Of a stretch of DNA of 33,560 nt, positions 1 through 7,282 are shown piece by piece. The first letter of the stretch is position 1. Each line of letters starts with the position of its first letter. The notes under the pieces are model-generated. The model was not told the origin of the DNA. It ran no database searches and saw only the letters and a list, made by a program, of their open reading frames with translations. Made by a program: the position numbers and the translations under genes. The stretch lies in NCBI GenBank assembly GCA_018813625.1, contig JAHJBA010000057.1, positions 1 to 33,560 of the forward strand. The letters run 5' to 3'. The stretch is from Patescibacteria group bacterium. GTDB taxonomy: Bacteria > Patescibacteriota > Minisyncoccia > Phycocordibacterales > UBA9973.

Positions 1-333
1 CAAGCAGGATATTCGAACGCAACCGGCTCGGGGAATGTCTTTCTTGGGAGTCAGGCAGGATATTATGAAACAGGTTCTAATAAATTATTTATAGATAATC
101 AAGATAGAACAGACGAAGCTACTGCCAGAACTAATTCTTTGATTTATGGAATCTTTGATGCTACTCCAGCTAACCAAAAACTTACAATAAATGGTATGTT
201 AAATGTTTCCGTTTTACCTGCTTATGATGATGATGCTGGTGCTGGTGGTGGCGGATTAACAACTGGAGATTTTTATCAAACTACTGGATTAGGAGCGATA
301 GCAACGGCCGGAGTTGTAATGGTAAAACAATAA
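1..333 (+). CDS. C-terminal end of a repeat-containing surface or fibre-like protein (partial)
   Basis: The frame is open from the first base of the window to a TAA at 331-333, so only the last 110 residues are seen. They begin with a degenerate repeat of the type G-(S/N)-x-N-x-F-L-G-x-Q-A-G-Y followed by S-N-K-L-F-I-D-N, which is the pattern of head or stalk repeats in long adhesin and tail-fibre-like proteins that are frequent in Parcubacteria. The end is a short DDDAGAGGGG glycine-rich linker and a terminal block TTGDFYQTTG...GVVMVKQ, similar in style to fibre C-termini. It probably acts outside the cell. No function beyond attachment or surface display can be inferred. It precedes rpsL by 57 bases and is unlikely to share its function. 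Confidence 0.7.
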   Translation, partial: QAGYSNATGSGNVFLGSQAGYYETGSNKLFIDNQDRTDEATARTNSLIYGIFDATPANQKLTINGMLNVSVLPAYDDDAGAGGGGLTTGDFYQTTGLGAIATAGVVMVKQ

Positions 334-390
334 CTTTTTAAGTTTTCTAAAAATTTGCAATTTTCTCAAGCTTATAGTAAATTATAAGTC

Positions 391-813
391 GTGCCTACGA
401 TTAACCAATTAGTTAAAAAGAATAGAAAAACAACCCGCAAGAAGTCAAAGGCGGTTGCTTTGGCTCGTGGTTTTAATGTTTTAAAAAATAAACCAGTACA
501 TTTTCCTGCGCCATTCAAGCGTGGAGTGTGCACAAAAGTTACTACAACTACTCCAAAGAAGCCCAATTCTGCTCTTCGAAAGATTGCGAGAGTGCGTTTG
601 ACTAATGGCATGGAAGTGACAGCCTATATTCCAGGAGAAGGACATAACTTACAGGAACACTCAGTTGTTATGCTTCGTGGAGGACGCGTGAAAGATTTAA
701 TCGGAGTAAGATATCATATTGTTCGCGGAGTTTTGGATACGCAAGGAGTTGAAAAGCGTAGACAAGGCAGATCACTTTATGGAAACAAGAAACCAAAGAC
801 TGATAAAAAATAA
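391..813 (+). CDS. rpsL: 30S ribosomal protein S12
   Basis: S12 forms part of the decoding centre of the small subunit. The 140-residue product starts [10 protein letters not shown] and keeps the conserved blocks [21 protein letters not shown] and [11 protein letters not shown]. It is longer than the 124-residue E. coli protein because of an insert of about 13 residues after position 20, as in several other bacteria. In the loop normally read KDLPGVRYH the proline is isoleucine ([10 protein letters not shown]104). The start is GTG, chosen because it gives the family N-terminus. There is no Shine-Dalgarno sequence. A -10-like TATAGT lies at 373-378 without a clear -35, so the promoter is uncertain. 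rpsG follows after 11 bases. Confidence 0.97.
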   Translation: MPTINQLVKKNRKTTRKKSKAVALARGFNVLKNKPVHFPAPFKRGVCTKVTTTTPKKPNSALRKIARVRLTNGMEVTAYIPGEGHNLQEHSVVMLRGGRVKDLIGVRYHIVRGVLDTQGVEKRRQGRSLYGNKKPKTDKK

Positions 814-824
814 TTTTAAATAAT

Positions 825-1295
825 ATGCGAAGAAAAGTAAAAAACAGAAATATAGTTGAACCAGATTTTATGTACAACTCTCAAAAGTTGGAGAAATTTA
901 TTAATTACATTATGTGGTCTGGAAAAAAAGAAACCTCCAGAAAAATAATGTATCAAGCTTTTGATGTGATAAAGGAAAAAACAGGCAACCCAAATCCGCT
1001 TGAGATTTTTGATTTGGCTATGAAAAATGCTGGACCATTAACTGAGGTTAGGTCAAAAAGAATTGGGGGAGCAAACTATCAGGTGCCTCGCGAAGTTCGA
1101 CCAGAGAGAAGACTTGCTTTGGCTATGCGCTGGATCAGGGATGCGGCTCGTGCCAAAAAAGGACAACCGATGCATTTAAAGCTTGCTGAAGAATTAATTT
1201 TAGCTTCAAAGAACGAAGGTGCAGCCATTAAGAAGAAAGAAGATACGCACAAAATGGCTGAAGCGAACAAGGCATTTGCTCATTTCGCTTGGTAA
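825..1295 (+). CDS. rpsG: 30S ribosomal protein S7
   Basis: S7 is a primary 16S rRNA binder that nucleates assembly of the head of the small subunit. The 156-residue product matches the usual length and has the family blocks MRRK, KFINYIMWSGKK, NPLEIFDLAMKNAGPLTEVRSKRIGGANYQVP and ALAMRWIRDAAR. It lies 11 bases after rpsL, so the two are co-transcribed, and the leader is A/T-rich without a Shine-Dalgarno sequence. Unlike the classical str operon, a terminator follows and fusA has its own promoter. Confidence 0.97.
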   Translation: MRRKVKNRNIVEPDFMYNSQKLEKFINYIMWSGKKETSRKIMYQAFDVIKEKTGNPNPLEIFDLAMKNAGPLTEVRSKRIGGANYQVPREVRPERRLALAMRWIRDAARAKKGQPMHLKLAEELILASKNEGAAIKKKEDTHKMAEANKAFAHFAW

Positions 1296-1335
1296 TTTTT
1301 ACTTTGTAAAAATTATCCTGAGCTAGTCGAAGGAT
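1294..1335. repeat. Two short hairpins after rpsG, the second a CCTGAG...TCGAAGG type palindrome
   Basis: The first hairpin pairs AATTTTTAC (1294-1302) with GTAAAAATT (1306-1314) and begins in the rpsG stop codon. The second pairs ATCCT (1315-1319) with AGGAT (1331-1335). Its sequence TCCTGAGCTAGTCGAAGGA closely resembles a small palindrome scattered between genes in many bacteria. It may help protect or process the 3' end of the rpsL-rpsG mRNA. Only one copy is in the window. Confidence 0.5.
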
Positions 1336-1349
1336 ATAAAGTTTTCAAG

Positions 1350-1371
1350 ATCCCTGAAAAGGGATTTTTTG
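1350..1371 (+). terminator. Rho-independent terminator of rpsL-rpsG
   Basis: ATCCCT (1350-1355), a GAAA loop and AGGGAT (1360-1365) form a six-pair stem that runs into a T tract (1365-1370). It ends the rpsL-rpsG transcript just before a new -35 box at 1372. Confidence 0.8.
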
Positions 1372-1400
1372 TTGACATGGGAATGTGAAAAGTATATAAA
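1372..1400 (+). promoter_or_regulatory. Sigma-70-type promoter for the 1439 gene
   Basis: A perfect -35 TTGACA (1372-1377) is separated by 17 bases from TATAAA (1395-1400). The expected start is near 1407, about 30 bases before the ATG at 1439. The -35 box begins immediately after the T tract of the preceding terminator, an arrangement repeated elsewhere in this window. Confidence 0.75.
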
Positions 1401-1438
1401 TAAAGTAGAGAAAATAGTACAAAACTAAATTTGTTGCC

Positions 1439-1780
1439 ATGGAAGAAAAAATGAGAGATGTAGAAACCATTGCTGAAGAACTGAGGCAGATGAATGGAGA
1501 CATTGGACTTGTTTCTAGGAAAATTGAGCTTTGCTTTGAATTGATGACATCTTATTGTCAGAAAAAAAAGGGAAAAAGGTTTTGGTTTCTTTCATGGGGA
1601 TATTTTATAGAAAGGAGCCATTGCGTTTATGCTGCCAAGGTTTTGGGCAATATGCAACACAAAGACTTGGCTCTTGGAAAAAGAGCTTTAAAGTTCACGG
1701 AGGAATTTGAAAAAGAACTTCCTTCAAAGGTCACAAAGAACTTATTCTTTGTAGCTCACAAAATGAACAAGCCAAACTAA
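1439..1780 (+). CDS. Hypothetical protein, 113 residues
   Basis: I do not recognise this protein. It has its own promoter and terminator between rpsG and fusA, so it is a genuine single-gene unit. The sequence looks helical and charged: an acidic N-terminal segment (MEEKMRDVETIAEELRQM) is followed by a basic patch KKKGKRFWFLSWGYF around residues 40-54 and an amphipathic C-terminal half. There is no signal peptide or transmembrane segment. Three cysteines are scattered and do not form a zinc motif. An alternative start is the Met at residue 5. The placement might suggest a translation-linked role, but nothing in the sequence shows one. Confidence 0.7.
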   Translation: MEEKMRDVETIAEELRQMNGDIGLVSRKIELCFELMTSYCQKKKGKRFWFLSWGYFIERSHCVYAAKVLGNMQHKDLALGKRALKFTEEFEKELPSKVTKNLFFVAHKMNKPN

Positions 1781-1803
1781 ACCGCCCTTGAGCGGTTTTT
1801 TTA
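1779..1803 (+). terminator. Rho-independent terminator of the 1439 gene
   Basis: AAACCGC (1779-1785) pairs with GCGGTTT (1792-1798) around a six-base loop, followed by a T tract. The stem begins in the stop codon of the preceding gene. Confidence 0.85.
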
Positions 1804-1807
1804 TTTG

Positions 1808-1875
1808 TCCAGATAGCAGGTTTAATAAAGTTTAAAGGTGCGCTTTGCGCATTATTAAAATTCACTACGGGGTTT
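1808..1875. repeat. Family C hairpin (pre-promoter type), copy 1, upstream of fusA
   Basis: This is a degenerate copy of the element described for 4457-4526. TTTAATAA near 1821 pairs with TTATTAAA near 1851, and the centre TGCGC-TTT-GCGCA (1839-1851) is a perfect small hairpin shared with the tuf copy. The outer part of the right arm reads TTCACTACGGGG, matching the other copies, while the left outer arm has decayed. The element ends at the -35 box of the fusA promoter. Confidence 0.7.
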
Positions 1876-1902
1876 GCAAAAAAAAAGTTTATGTTATATA
1901 GT
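1874..1902 (+). promoter_or_regulatory. fusA promoter
   Basis: TTGCAA (1874-1879), 17 bases and TATAGT (1897-1902) give a sigma-70-type promoter with a predicted start near 1909. The -35 box abuts the right arm of a family C hairpin. Confidence 0.65.
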
Positions 1903-1908
1903 CTTCAT

Positions 1909-1927
1909 AGCGCACTAGGCGCTTTTT
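1909..1927 (+). promoter_or_regulatory. 5'-terminal hairpin of the fusA mRNA
   Basis: AGCGC (1909-1913) pairs with GCGCT (1919-1923) around ACTAG, followed by a short U run. The stem begins at the predicted first transcribed base. The tuf and rpsS transcripts have the same layout. It could stabilise the 5' end or act as an early attenuator. Confidence 0.5.
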
Positions 1928-1956
1928 ATCATTAAATTTGTTTTTAGATATTTTAT

Positions 1957-4104
1957 ATGGAAAGAGATTATCCGTTAGAAAAAGTTAGGAACATTGGAAT
2001 TATCGCACACATTGATGCGGGCAAAACAACGACTACTGAGCGTGTTTTGTTTTATACTGGAGTTTCACACAAAATAGGTGAAGTGCATGAGGGCGAAACT
2101 GTCACCGATTGGATGGAACAAGAAAGAGAAAGAGGAATTACTATTACCTCTGCTGCAGTTACCTGCTTCTGGACTCCGACTTATGCCAATAATGACAAAA
2201 GCAAGAAACATCGTTTTAATATTATTGACACGCCGGGGCATATTGATTTTACCGTAGAAGTAAAAAGATCTCTTCGCGTGCTTGATGGCGCTGTTGTAGT
2301 TTTTGATGGAGTAGCAGGAGTAGAACCTCAATCTGAAACAAATTGGCGTTATGCTGATGAAGCGAAGGTCCCACGTATTTGTTTTATAAATAAATTGGAT
2401 AGAACAGGTGCTTCCTTTGAACGTTCTTATGCAACGATTTTAGATCGTCTTACTAAAAAAGCTGTTCGAATGCAGATACCTATTGGTCTTGAAGAAAAAC
2501 ATGAAGGTGTTGTGGATCTTTTAAAAATGAAGGCCTATTACTTTGAAGGAGAGATGGGCAATCAGGTTATTGAAAAGGAAATTCCAGAAGAAATGAAGGC
2601 AGATGCTGAAAAGTATCGCAATGAATTAATAGAAAAAATTGTGGAACAGGACGATGCAGTCATGAATGATTATTTTGAAGGCAAAATTCCGGAGATTGAT
2701 GTTTTGAAAAAACTTTTGAGACAGGGAGTTATTGCTAATGAAATCTTTCCAGTCTATGCTGGTTCTGCTTTGAAAAATAAAGGTGTTCAATTGGTGCTTG
2801 ACGGAGTAGTCGACTATCTTCCTTCTCCGCTTGATATTCCACCAATGGAAGGAATCGATCCAAATAATGAAGAACATGTAGAAAGAAAAGCCTCAGATTC
2901 TGAACCATTTGCCGCTCTCGCCTTTAAGGTTGCGACTGATCCATTTGTGGGCCAGCTCATTTTCTTTAGAGTTTATTCCGGAACACTTGCTTCTGGGTCT
3001 TATGTTTATAATCCAAGGACTAGAAACAAAGAACGTATTGGTAGAATTTTACGCATGCACGCAAACGATAGAGAAGAGGTGAAGAAAGTTTTTGCTGGGG
3101 AAATTGCCGCTGCGGTTGGGCTTAAAGATACTATTACCTCGGACACAATTTGTGACGAAGAACATCCGATTGAATTGGATAGAATTATTTTTCCAGAACC
3201 AGTTATTTCTCTTCGCATAGAACCAAAAACCAAAGCTGATCAAGAAAAAATGGGCATGGCATTAAATAGGCTTGCTCAAGAAGATCCGACTTTTAAAGTT
3301 AGCACAGACCAAGAAACAGGAGAGACAATTATTTCTGGTATGGGAGAACTTCACTTAGAAATTATTGTTGATCGCATGAAAAGAGAATTTAGCGTTGAGG
3401 CAAATGTGGGCAAGCCACAAGTTGCTTATCGCGAAACGATTACTGGAAATTCAGAAGCAGAAGGTAAGTATATCAAGCAGTCTGGCGGGCGTGGTAATTA
3501 CGGCCATGTGAAGATAAAGGTAAAACCAATGACCATTCTCACAAAAGAAGAGATAGAAGATTTGCCTAAAAACACAAAGCGCTCGGGTGGATTCGAGTTC
3601 ATAAACAACATCAAAGGGGGGGTTATTCCACAAGAATATATTCCTGCTTGTGAGAAGGGATTTAGGGAAGGTCTTGATCGTGGAGTTTTGGCAGGATTCA
3701 AAATGGTAAATGTTTCAGTTGATCTTTGGGATGGAAGTTACCATGAAGTAGACTCAAACGAAATGGCTTTTAAAATTGCAGCTTCTATGGCAATTCAAGA
3801 TGCTTGTAAAAGAGCGAATCCAGTTATTTTAGAACCAATGATGAAGGTTGAAGTTGTCACTCCGGATAAGTTCATGGGAGATGTTACAGGTAATCTTTCA
3901 TCAAAACGTGGAATTATTGAAGGAATGGAAGAGCGCGGAATGAATAAAGTTATTAAAGCCATTGTGCCATTATCTGAAATGTTTGGTTACATGACTGGTC
4001 TTCGTTCCATGACTGAAGGAAGAGCATCATTCACTATGGAATTCATTCGTTACGATATTGTGCCAAACAATGTGGCAGAAACCATCATTGCTGCACGAAA
4101 GTAG
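1957..4104 (+). CDS. fusA: Translation elongation factor G
   Basis: EF-G is the GTPase that drives translocation on the ribosome. The 715-residue product is of normal length. It has the P-loop AHIDAGKT (residues 17-24), the switch I segment [12 protein letters not shown], the G3 motif DTPGH near residue 90 and the G4 motif NKLD. The domain IV loop motif GGRGNYGHV and a C-terminal domain V ending in [15 protein letters not shown] are present. It has its own promoter and a leader of about 48 bases without a Shine-Dalgarno sequence. It is separated from rpsG and from tuf, so the classical str operon is broken into independent units. Confidence 0.98.
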   Translation: MERDYPLEKVRNIGIIAHIDAGKTTTTERVLFYTGVSHKIGEVHEGETVTDWMEQERERGITITSAAVTCFWTPTYANNDKSKKHRFNIIDTPGHIDFTVEVKRSLRVLDGAVVVFDGVAGVEPQSETNWRYADEAKVPRICFINKLDRTGASFERSYATILDRLTKKAVRMQIPIGLEEKHEGVVDLLKMKAYYFEGEMGNQVIEKEIPEEMKADAEKYRNELIEKIVEQDDAVMNDYFEGKIPEIDVLKKLLRQGVIANEIFPVYAGSALKNKGVQLVLDGVVDYLPSPLDIPPMEGIDPNNEEHVERKASDSEPFAALAFKVATDPFVGQLIFFRVYSGTLASGSYVYNPRTRNKERIGRILRMHANDREEVKKVFAGEIAAAVGLKDTITSDTICDEEHPIELDRIIFPEPVISLRIEPKTKADQEKMGMALNRLAQEDPTFKVSTDQETGETIISGMGELHLEIIVDRMKREFSVEANVGKPQVAYRETITGNSEAEGKYIKQSGGRGNYGHVKIKVKPMTILTKEEIEDLPKNTKRSGGFEFINNIKGGVIPQEYIPACEKGFREGLDRGVLAGFKMVNVSVDLWDGSYHEVDSNEMAFKIAASMAIQDACKRANPVILEPMMKVEVVTPDKFMGDVTGNLSSKRGIIEGMEERGMNKVIKAIVPLSEMFGYMTGLRSMTEGRASFTMEFIRYDIVPNNVAETIIAARK

Positions 4105-4124
4105 ATCTCAATTTTATTTTATAT

Positions 4125-4153
4125 TTGACAGACCTGCTTTTAAAATATAAGCT
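4125..4153 (+). promoter_or_regulatory. Promoter for the 4177 gene
   Basis: A perfect TTGACA (4125-4130) is followed by TATAAG at 4146-4151 (15-base spacer) or TAAGCT at 4148-4153 (17-base spacer). The expected start is near 4160, about 17 bases before the ATG. No separate terminator is visible between the fusA stop and this promoter. Confidence 0.6.
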
Positions 4154-4176
4154 GAATTTAAACTTGAACAAAAAAT

Positions 4177-4419
4177 ATGGAAAAGATGGAAAATAAAGAA
4201 AATTTCTTTATCGACCAAAGTAAAATAAATGAAGAGGAAAAATATGTAAGCGTGCCCGTTAATTACCCTGAATATTATGATAGAGATGATGTAGTATGGT
4301 TTTGGAATAAGGTTGAGGATGAATTGAAGAAAAAATATCCAGATATTAATTTTTCAGGAATATCAGAGGGAAAATCTGGGGAAGATGGGAAAGAAGAATT
4401 TTTGTTTTACTTTGAATAA
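4177..4419 (+). CDS. Hypothetical acidic protein, 80 residues
   Basis: I do not recognise this protein. It is a small, acidic, soluble protein with many Glu and Asp residues, an aromatic-rich centre (YPEYYDRDDVVWFWNKVEDEL, in two pieces around residues 31-51) and the C-terminus EEFLFYFE. There is no signal peptide or membrane segment. It has its own promoter and terminator between fusA and tuf. The Met at residue 4 is an alternative start. Together with the 1439 gene it makes two single-gene inserts in the split str region. Confidence 0.65.
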   Translation: MEKMENKENFFIDQSKINEEEKYVSVPVNYPEYYDRDDVVWFWNKVEDELKKKYPDINFSGISEGKSGEDGKEEFLFYFE

Positions 4420-4452
4420 AGCCTTTTGTTTTGACAACACGAGGCTTTTTTT
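4418..4452 (+). terminator. Terminator of the 4177 gene
   Basis: AAAGCCT (4418-4424) pairs with AGGCTTT (4442-4448) around a 17-base loop that can form a small inner GTT/AAC pairing, followed by a T tract. The stem starts in the stop codon. Confidence 0.75.
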
Positions 4453-4456
4453 ATTT

Positions 4457-4526
4457 GATCCCGTAGTAGATTTTGATGATGCCCTTAAGGCGCGCTTTGC
4501 GCTTCATCAAAATTCACTACCGGATT
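4457..4526. repeat. Family C hairpin (pre-promoter type), copy 2, upstream of tuf
   Basis: This is the clearest family C copy. The left arm GATCCCGTAGTAGATTTTGATGA (4457-4479, in pieces GATCCCGTAGTAG and ATTTTGATGA) pairs with the right arm at 4504-4525 (TCATCAAAAT, then TCACTACCGGAT). Near the middle of the stem an A.C mismatch sits next to a G.U wobble, and both recur in the adk and infC copies. The centre has TTAAGGCGCGCTTTGCGC, similar to copies 1 and 3. The right arm ends exactly at the TTGACA of the tuf promoter. The 322 bases between the 4177 gene and tuf hold only a terminator, this element, the promoter and the tuf leader. Confidence 0.85.
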
Positions 4527-4552
4527 GACATTGTTTTCTAATTTGCTATTAT
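4525..4552 (+). promoter_or_regulatory. tuf promoter
   Basis: TTGACA (4525-4530), 16 bases and TATTAT (4547-4552) form a near-consensus promoter with a predicted start near 4560. It probably drives tuf, rpsJ and the following ribosomal genes up to rplB. Confidence 0.85.
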
Positions 4553-4559
4553 CTTAGGT

Positions 4560-4741
4560 AACTGCACTTTCGGCAGTTTTTCTATTGCTAATTTATTAAT
4601 TTTAGTAATATTAAATTATTAACAATAATCCCGACGTAAAATCGGGACTCCGATCTAAAGGGTCGGAGTTTAGTTAAATTAGTAATTAAGCCTTAGCGAC
4701 TGGTTCTCGTACGTTAAGTTTTAATTATTAAAAATAAAAAT
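4560..4741 (+). promoter_or_regulatory. Long structured leader of the tuf transcript
   Basis: About 180 bases lie between the predicted transcript start and the tuf ATG with no open frame of note. Four hairpins can be drawn. ACTGC/GCAGT (4561-4577) lies at the very 5' end and is followed by a U run. CCCGA/TCGGG is at 4630-4646. ACTCCGA/TCGGAGT is at 4647-4669, directly stacked on the previous stem. CTTAGCG/CGTTAAG is at 4692-4718. The remainder is A/T-rich. The length and order suggest a regulatory leader. The ligand, which could be a ribosomal protein such as L4 or S10, cannot be told from sequence. Confidence 0.6.
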
Positions 4742-5935
4742 ATGGCAGAAGAATTTAAAAGAGATAAGCCACACGTAAACGTTGGCACCATCGGTCACGT
4801 TGACCATGGAAAGACTACATTAACAGCTGCAATTTTGCATGTTCTTAATTTGGCTGGGAATCAGGTAAGGCTTCGCGATGTTAATCAGATTGACAATGCT
4901 CCTGAAGAAAAGGCTCGTGGAATTACTATAAATATTTCACACAACGAGTATGAGACTGCGACTCGTCACTATGCTCACATCGATGCTCCAGGACACGCTG
5001 ACTATATTAAAAACATGATTACCGGTGCCGCTCAAATGGACGGTGCTATTTTAGTGGTTGCCGCAACGGACGGAGCTATGCCTCAGACACGCGAACACGT
5101 TCTCCTTGCAAAACAGGTTGGTGTTCCAAAAATAATCGTATTTCTAAACAAGTGCGATATGGTTGACGATAAGGAAATGATTGATATGGTTGAAGAAGAA
5201 ATTCGTGAACTTCTAACCAAGCAAGGATTTGATGGCGCAAATGCTCCTGTTATAAAGGGATCAGCGCTTAAGGGTCTTGAAGCAAAGGATGTTAACGACG
5301 AATGGGCAAAGAAAATTCTTGAACTTACAAATGCTTTAGATACATACATTCCAGTTCCAGAGAGAGATACATCTAAGCCTTTTTTGATGCCGGTTGAGGA
5401 TATTTTCTCAATTGAAGGCCGTGGCACAGTTGTAACCGGAAAAATCGAAAGAGGTATTGTAAAAGTTGGAGAAGAAATCGAAATTATCGGCATAAAGCCA
5501 ACTCAGAAGTCGGTAGTGACTGGTATTGAAATGTTCAACAAAAACTTACAAGAAGGTATGGCAGGAGACAATGCTGGTATTCTTCTTCGTGGACTAAAGA
5601 AAGAAGATATTACTCGTGGGCAAGTTCTTGCAAAGCCAGGAACAGTTACACCACATGATAATTTTACCTGTGAAGTTTATGTTTTGAAAAAAGAGGAAGG
5701 TGGGCGTCACACCCCATTCTTTAAGGGTTACAAGCCTCAATTCTATATCAGGACTACTGATGTTACGGGCGACGTTACTCTTGCAGATGGTGTAGAAATG
5801 GTTATGCCAGGAGATACGGCAAAACTTACCGTTAAGTTGGTTACTCCGGTTGCCCTTGAGGAATCGCAAAAATTTGCTATCCGCGAGGGAGGTAAGACCG
5901 TCGGGGCAGGAGTCGTTGTGAAGATTCTTGCTTAA
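4742..5935 (+). CDS. tuf: Translation elongation factor Tu
   Basis: EF-Tu delivers aminoacyl-tRNA to the ribosome as a GTP complex. The product is 397 residues, a normal length. It has the P-loop GHVDHGKT (18-25), RGITIN, the G3 motif DAPGH (81-85, with Ala where many bacteria have Cys) and NKCD near 135. The C-terminal domains II and III follow, including the GGRHTPFF segment. It heads the S10-type ribosomal gene cluster, with rpsJ starting 28 bases downstream. It is the only tuf copy in the window. Confidence 0.98.
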   Translation: MAEEFKRDKPHVNVGTIGHVDHGKTTLTAAILHVLNLAGNQVRLRDVNQIDNAPEEKARGITINISHNEYETATRHYAHIDAPGHADYIKNMITGAAQMDGAILVVAATDGAMPQTREHVLLAKQVGVPKIIVFLNKCDMVDDKEMIDMVEEEIRELLTKQGFDGANAPVIKGSALKGLEAKDVNDEWAKKILELTNALDTYIPVPERDTSKPFLMPVEDIFSIEGRGTVVTGKIERGIVKVGEEIEIIGIKPTQKSVVTGIEMFNKNLQEGMAGDNAGILLRGLKKEDITRGQVLAKPGTVTPHDNFTCEVYVLKKEEGGRHTPFFKGYKPQFYIRTTDVTGDVTLADGVEMVMPGDTAKLTVKLVTPVALEESQKFAIREGGKTVGAGVVVKILA

Positions 5936-5963
5936 TAAAATTAAAAACGCAATTTATTAGTTC

Positions 5964-6407
5964 ATGACAACATCAGAAACAAAAGTAAAAAAGCCGAAAG
6001 CGGTAAAAGCGACAAAAGCAACGAAGACAGTTAAAGCAGTCGCTAAAACGACCACTAAGGATTCCAAAGAGCCGAAAACAAAAAAGAAAAAAGAGGATGG
6101 GAAAGTGGTACTTCGCATCAGAGTTCGTGCCTACGAGAGCAAGATACTAGATGCGTCAGTCAAACAAATTATAGATACCGCAATGCGTTACGATGCCACT
6201 GTCGTTGGGCCGGTTCCTTTGCCAACGGAGATTAAGAAATATACGGTTAATCGTGCTTCTTTTATCTACAAAAATACACGAGAACAATTTGAAATAAGAG
6301 TACATAAAAGATTAATTGATATTATTAACCCGTCAGCAAAAACAGTTGAAGCGCTTACTAACCTTTCGCTTCCTTCGGGAGTTGATATTGACGTGAAGAT
6401 GCTGTAA
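5964..6407 (+). CDS. rpsJ: 30S ribosomal protein S10 with a basic N-terminal extension
   Basis: S10 lies in the head of the small subunit and also acts in antitermination with NusB in other bacteria. The conserved S10 fold starts near residue 48 (KVVLRIRVRAYESK) and runs to DVKML. The first 45 or so residues are an added Lys/Thr/Ala-rich low-complexity segment (for example KATKATKTVKAVAKTTTK) with no counterpart in the roughly 103-residue E. coli protein. A GTG at Val 49 would give a near-normal length but lacks leader features, so the ATG at 5964 is preferred. It is 28 bases after tuf and presumably co-transcribed. Confidence 0.95.
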   Translation: MTTSETKVKKPKAVKATKATKTVKAVAKTTTKDSKEPKTKKKKEDGKVVLRIRVRAYESKILDASVKQIIDTAMRYDATVVGPVPLPTEIKKYTVNRASFIYKNTREQFEIRVHKRLIDIINPSAKTVEALTNLSLPSGVDIDVKML

Positions 6408-6414
6408 GAAGGAA

Positions 6415-6534
6415 ATGAATCCCGTTAGAAGCCGCGATCGCAATTTAAAAATAGATAAAAATATGAAATCAAATATAGAAAAAATTAATAACATAAAACA
6501 TCAGATATGCGAGTTGATCGCGATCTGCTTCTAA
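6415..6534 (+). CDS. Putative leader peptide upstream of rplC (39 residues)
   Basis: This frame opens seven bases after the rpsJ stop at an ATG beside the left arm of the family B hairpin. It starts MNPVRSRDRN, runs across the loop and ends at a TAA (6532-6534) inside the right arm, five bases before the rplC ATG. The first residues M(N/D)PVR recur in the other family B copies because they are encoded by the repeat itself. It may not be selected as a peptide; its likely role, if translated, is to carry a ribosome through the hairpin so that rplC can be started. AAGGA at 6409-6413 is too close to be a good ribosome site. Confidence 0.45.
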   Translation: MNPVRSRDRNLKIDKNMKSNIEKINNIKHQICELIAICF

Positions 6535-6542
6535 ACAGGATG
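6415..6542 (+). repeat. Family B start-codon hairpin, copy 1 (rplC)
   Basis: The left arm ATCCCGTTAGAAGCCGCGATCG (6419-6440, in pieces ATCCCGTTAGAAG and CCGCGATCG) pairs imperfectly with the right arm at 6514-6542 (TTGATCGCGATC, TGCTTCTAAACAGGATG). The right arm ends in the rplC start codon. Each arm also contains its own short palindrome (GCGATCGC on the left, GATCGCGATC on the right). An ATG at 6415 just before the left arm opens a leader frame. The A-rich loop of about 70 bases is not paired. Confidence 0.85.
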
Positions 6543-7154
6543 AAATTTATTCTTGGAACAAAAGAAAATATGATTGAGTATTTTTCTGAAGACGGTACAG
6601 TCATACCTGTAACGGCTGTTTTGGCTGGTCCAGTGACCGTGACCAGGGTGTTTGAAAAATCCAAGGATGGATATAATGCGGTGCAGGTTGGTTTTGGTGT
6701 TCAAAAAAAACACAGAATAAGCAAAGCAAGTATAGGCCAAATGAAAGGTGGTTTTTACAAAAATCTTAAGGAATTCAGACTAAAGCCCACCGATTCAACC
6801 GATTTCAAAGAAGGTGACATAATTGATGTCTCGGCTTTTTCCATTGGCGATAAATTGATAATTTCTGGTACTTCAAAAGGAAAAGGTTTTCAGGGAGTCG
6901 TTAAGCGACATGGCTTTGGTGGTGGTCCTAGAACGCACGGGCAGAAACATTCAGAAAGAGAACCTGGATCGATTGGTGGGGGACTAAGAACCCATGTTCC
7001 TAAAGGGATGAGGATGGCAGGTAGAATGGGACAGGATCGTATCACTCAGAAAAATTTGAAGGTTATTTTCACAGACAAGGAAAATAACATTATGTTAATT
7101 AAGGGTGCAGTACCTGGCAGGCGTGGCAGTTTGGTTGAAATAATAAGTAGATAG
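6540..7154 (+). CDS. rplC: 50S ribosomal protein L3
   Basis: L3 is an early assembly protein that reaches toward the peptidyl transferase centre. Starting at 6540 the product is 204 residues and begins MKFILGTKENM, the usual L3 N-terminus. The frame is open upstream to an ATG at 6507, but those 11 residues (MRVDRDLLLNR) are encoded by the right arm of the family B hairpin and are not L3-like. Family blocks GTSKGKGFQGVVKRHGFGGG, THG and GSIGG...VPKGMRMAGRMG are present. The start codon is the last element of the hairpin stem and has no free Shine-Dalgarno sequence, so initiation probably depends on opening that stem. Confidence 0.96.
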   Translation: MKFILGTKENMIEYFSEDGTVIPVTAVLAGPVTVTRVFEKSKDGYNAVQVGFGVQKKHRISKASIGQMKGGFYKNLKEFRLKPTDSTDFKEGDIIDVSAFSIGDKLIISGTSKGKGFQGVVKRHGFGGGPRTHGQKHSEREPGSIGGGLRTHVPKGMRMAGRMGQDRITQKNLKVIFTDKENNIMLIKGAVPGRRGSLVEIISR

Positions 7155-7156
7155 AT

Positions 7157-7282
7157 ATGGATCCCGTTAGAAGTCGCGATCGCGATTATAATGGAAATAA
7201 AAACATGAAAGAAGATAATAAAACACAAAAAAATATTGAAACTTCCGAAAATACCAGATCGCGACCTACTTCTAACGGGATG
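7157..7282 (+). repeat. Family B start-codon hairpin, copy 2 (rplD)
   Basis: ATCCCGTTAGAAG (7161-7173) pairs perfectly with CTTCTAACGGGAT (7269-7281), and TCGCGATC (7174-7181) pairs with GATCGCGA (7257-7264). The right arm is completed by the G of the rplD start codon. The left arm contains the 12-base palindrome TCGCGATCGCGA. An ATG at 7157, two bases after the rplC stop, opens a frame through the entire element (MDPVRSRDR...). Unlike the rplC copy this frame has no stop and runs in phase into rplD. Confidence 0.9.

Noticed and set aside
355..388. A promoter for rpsL from TTGCAA (355-360) and TATAGT or TATAAG
   Set aside because: The spacers are 12 and 22 bases, neither acceptable; some promoter must exist but I cannot place it.
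4560..4741. A metabolite riboswitch in the tuf leader
   Set aside because: The hairpins match no riboswitch class I recognise, and a protein-binding or purely structural leader is as likely.
6415..7282. Family B arms as integron attC sites (TTCTAAC and GTTAGAA resemble attC core boxes)
   Set aside because: The boxes face the wrong way (GTT-type on the left, AAC-type on the right), the spacing does not fit, and the elements sit before ordinary housekeeping genes with no integrase.
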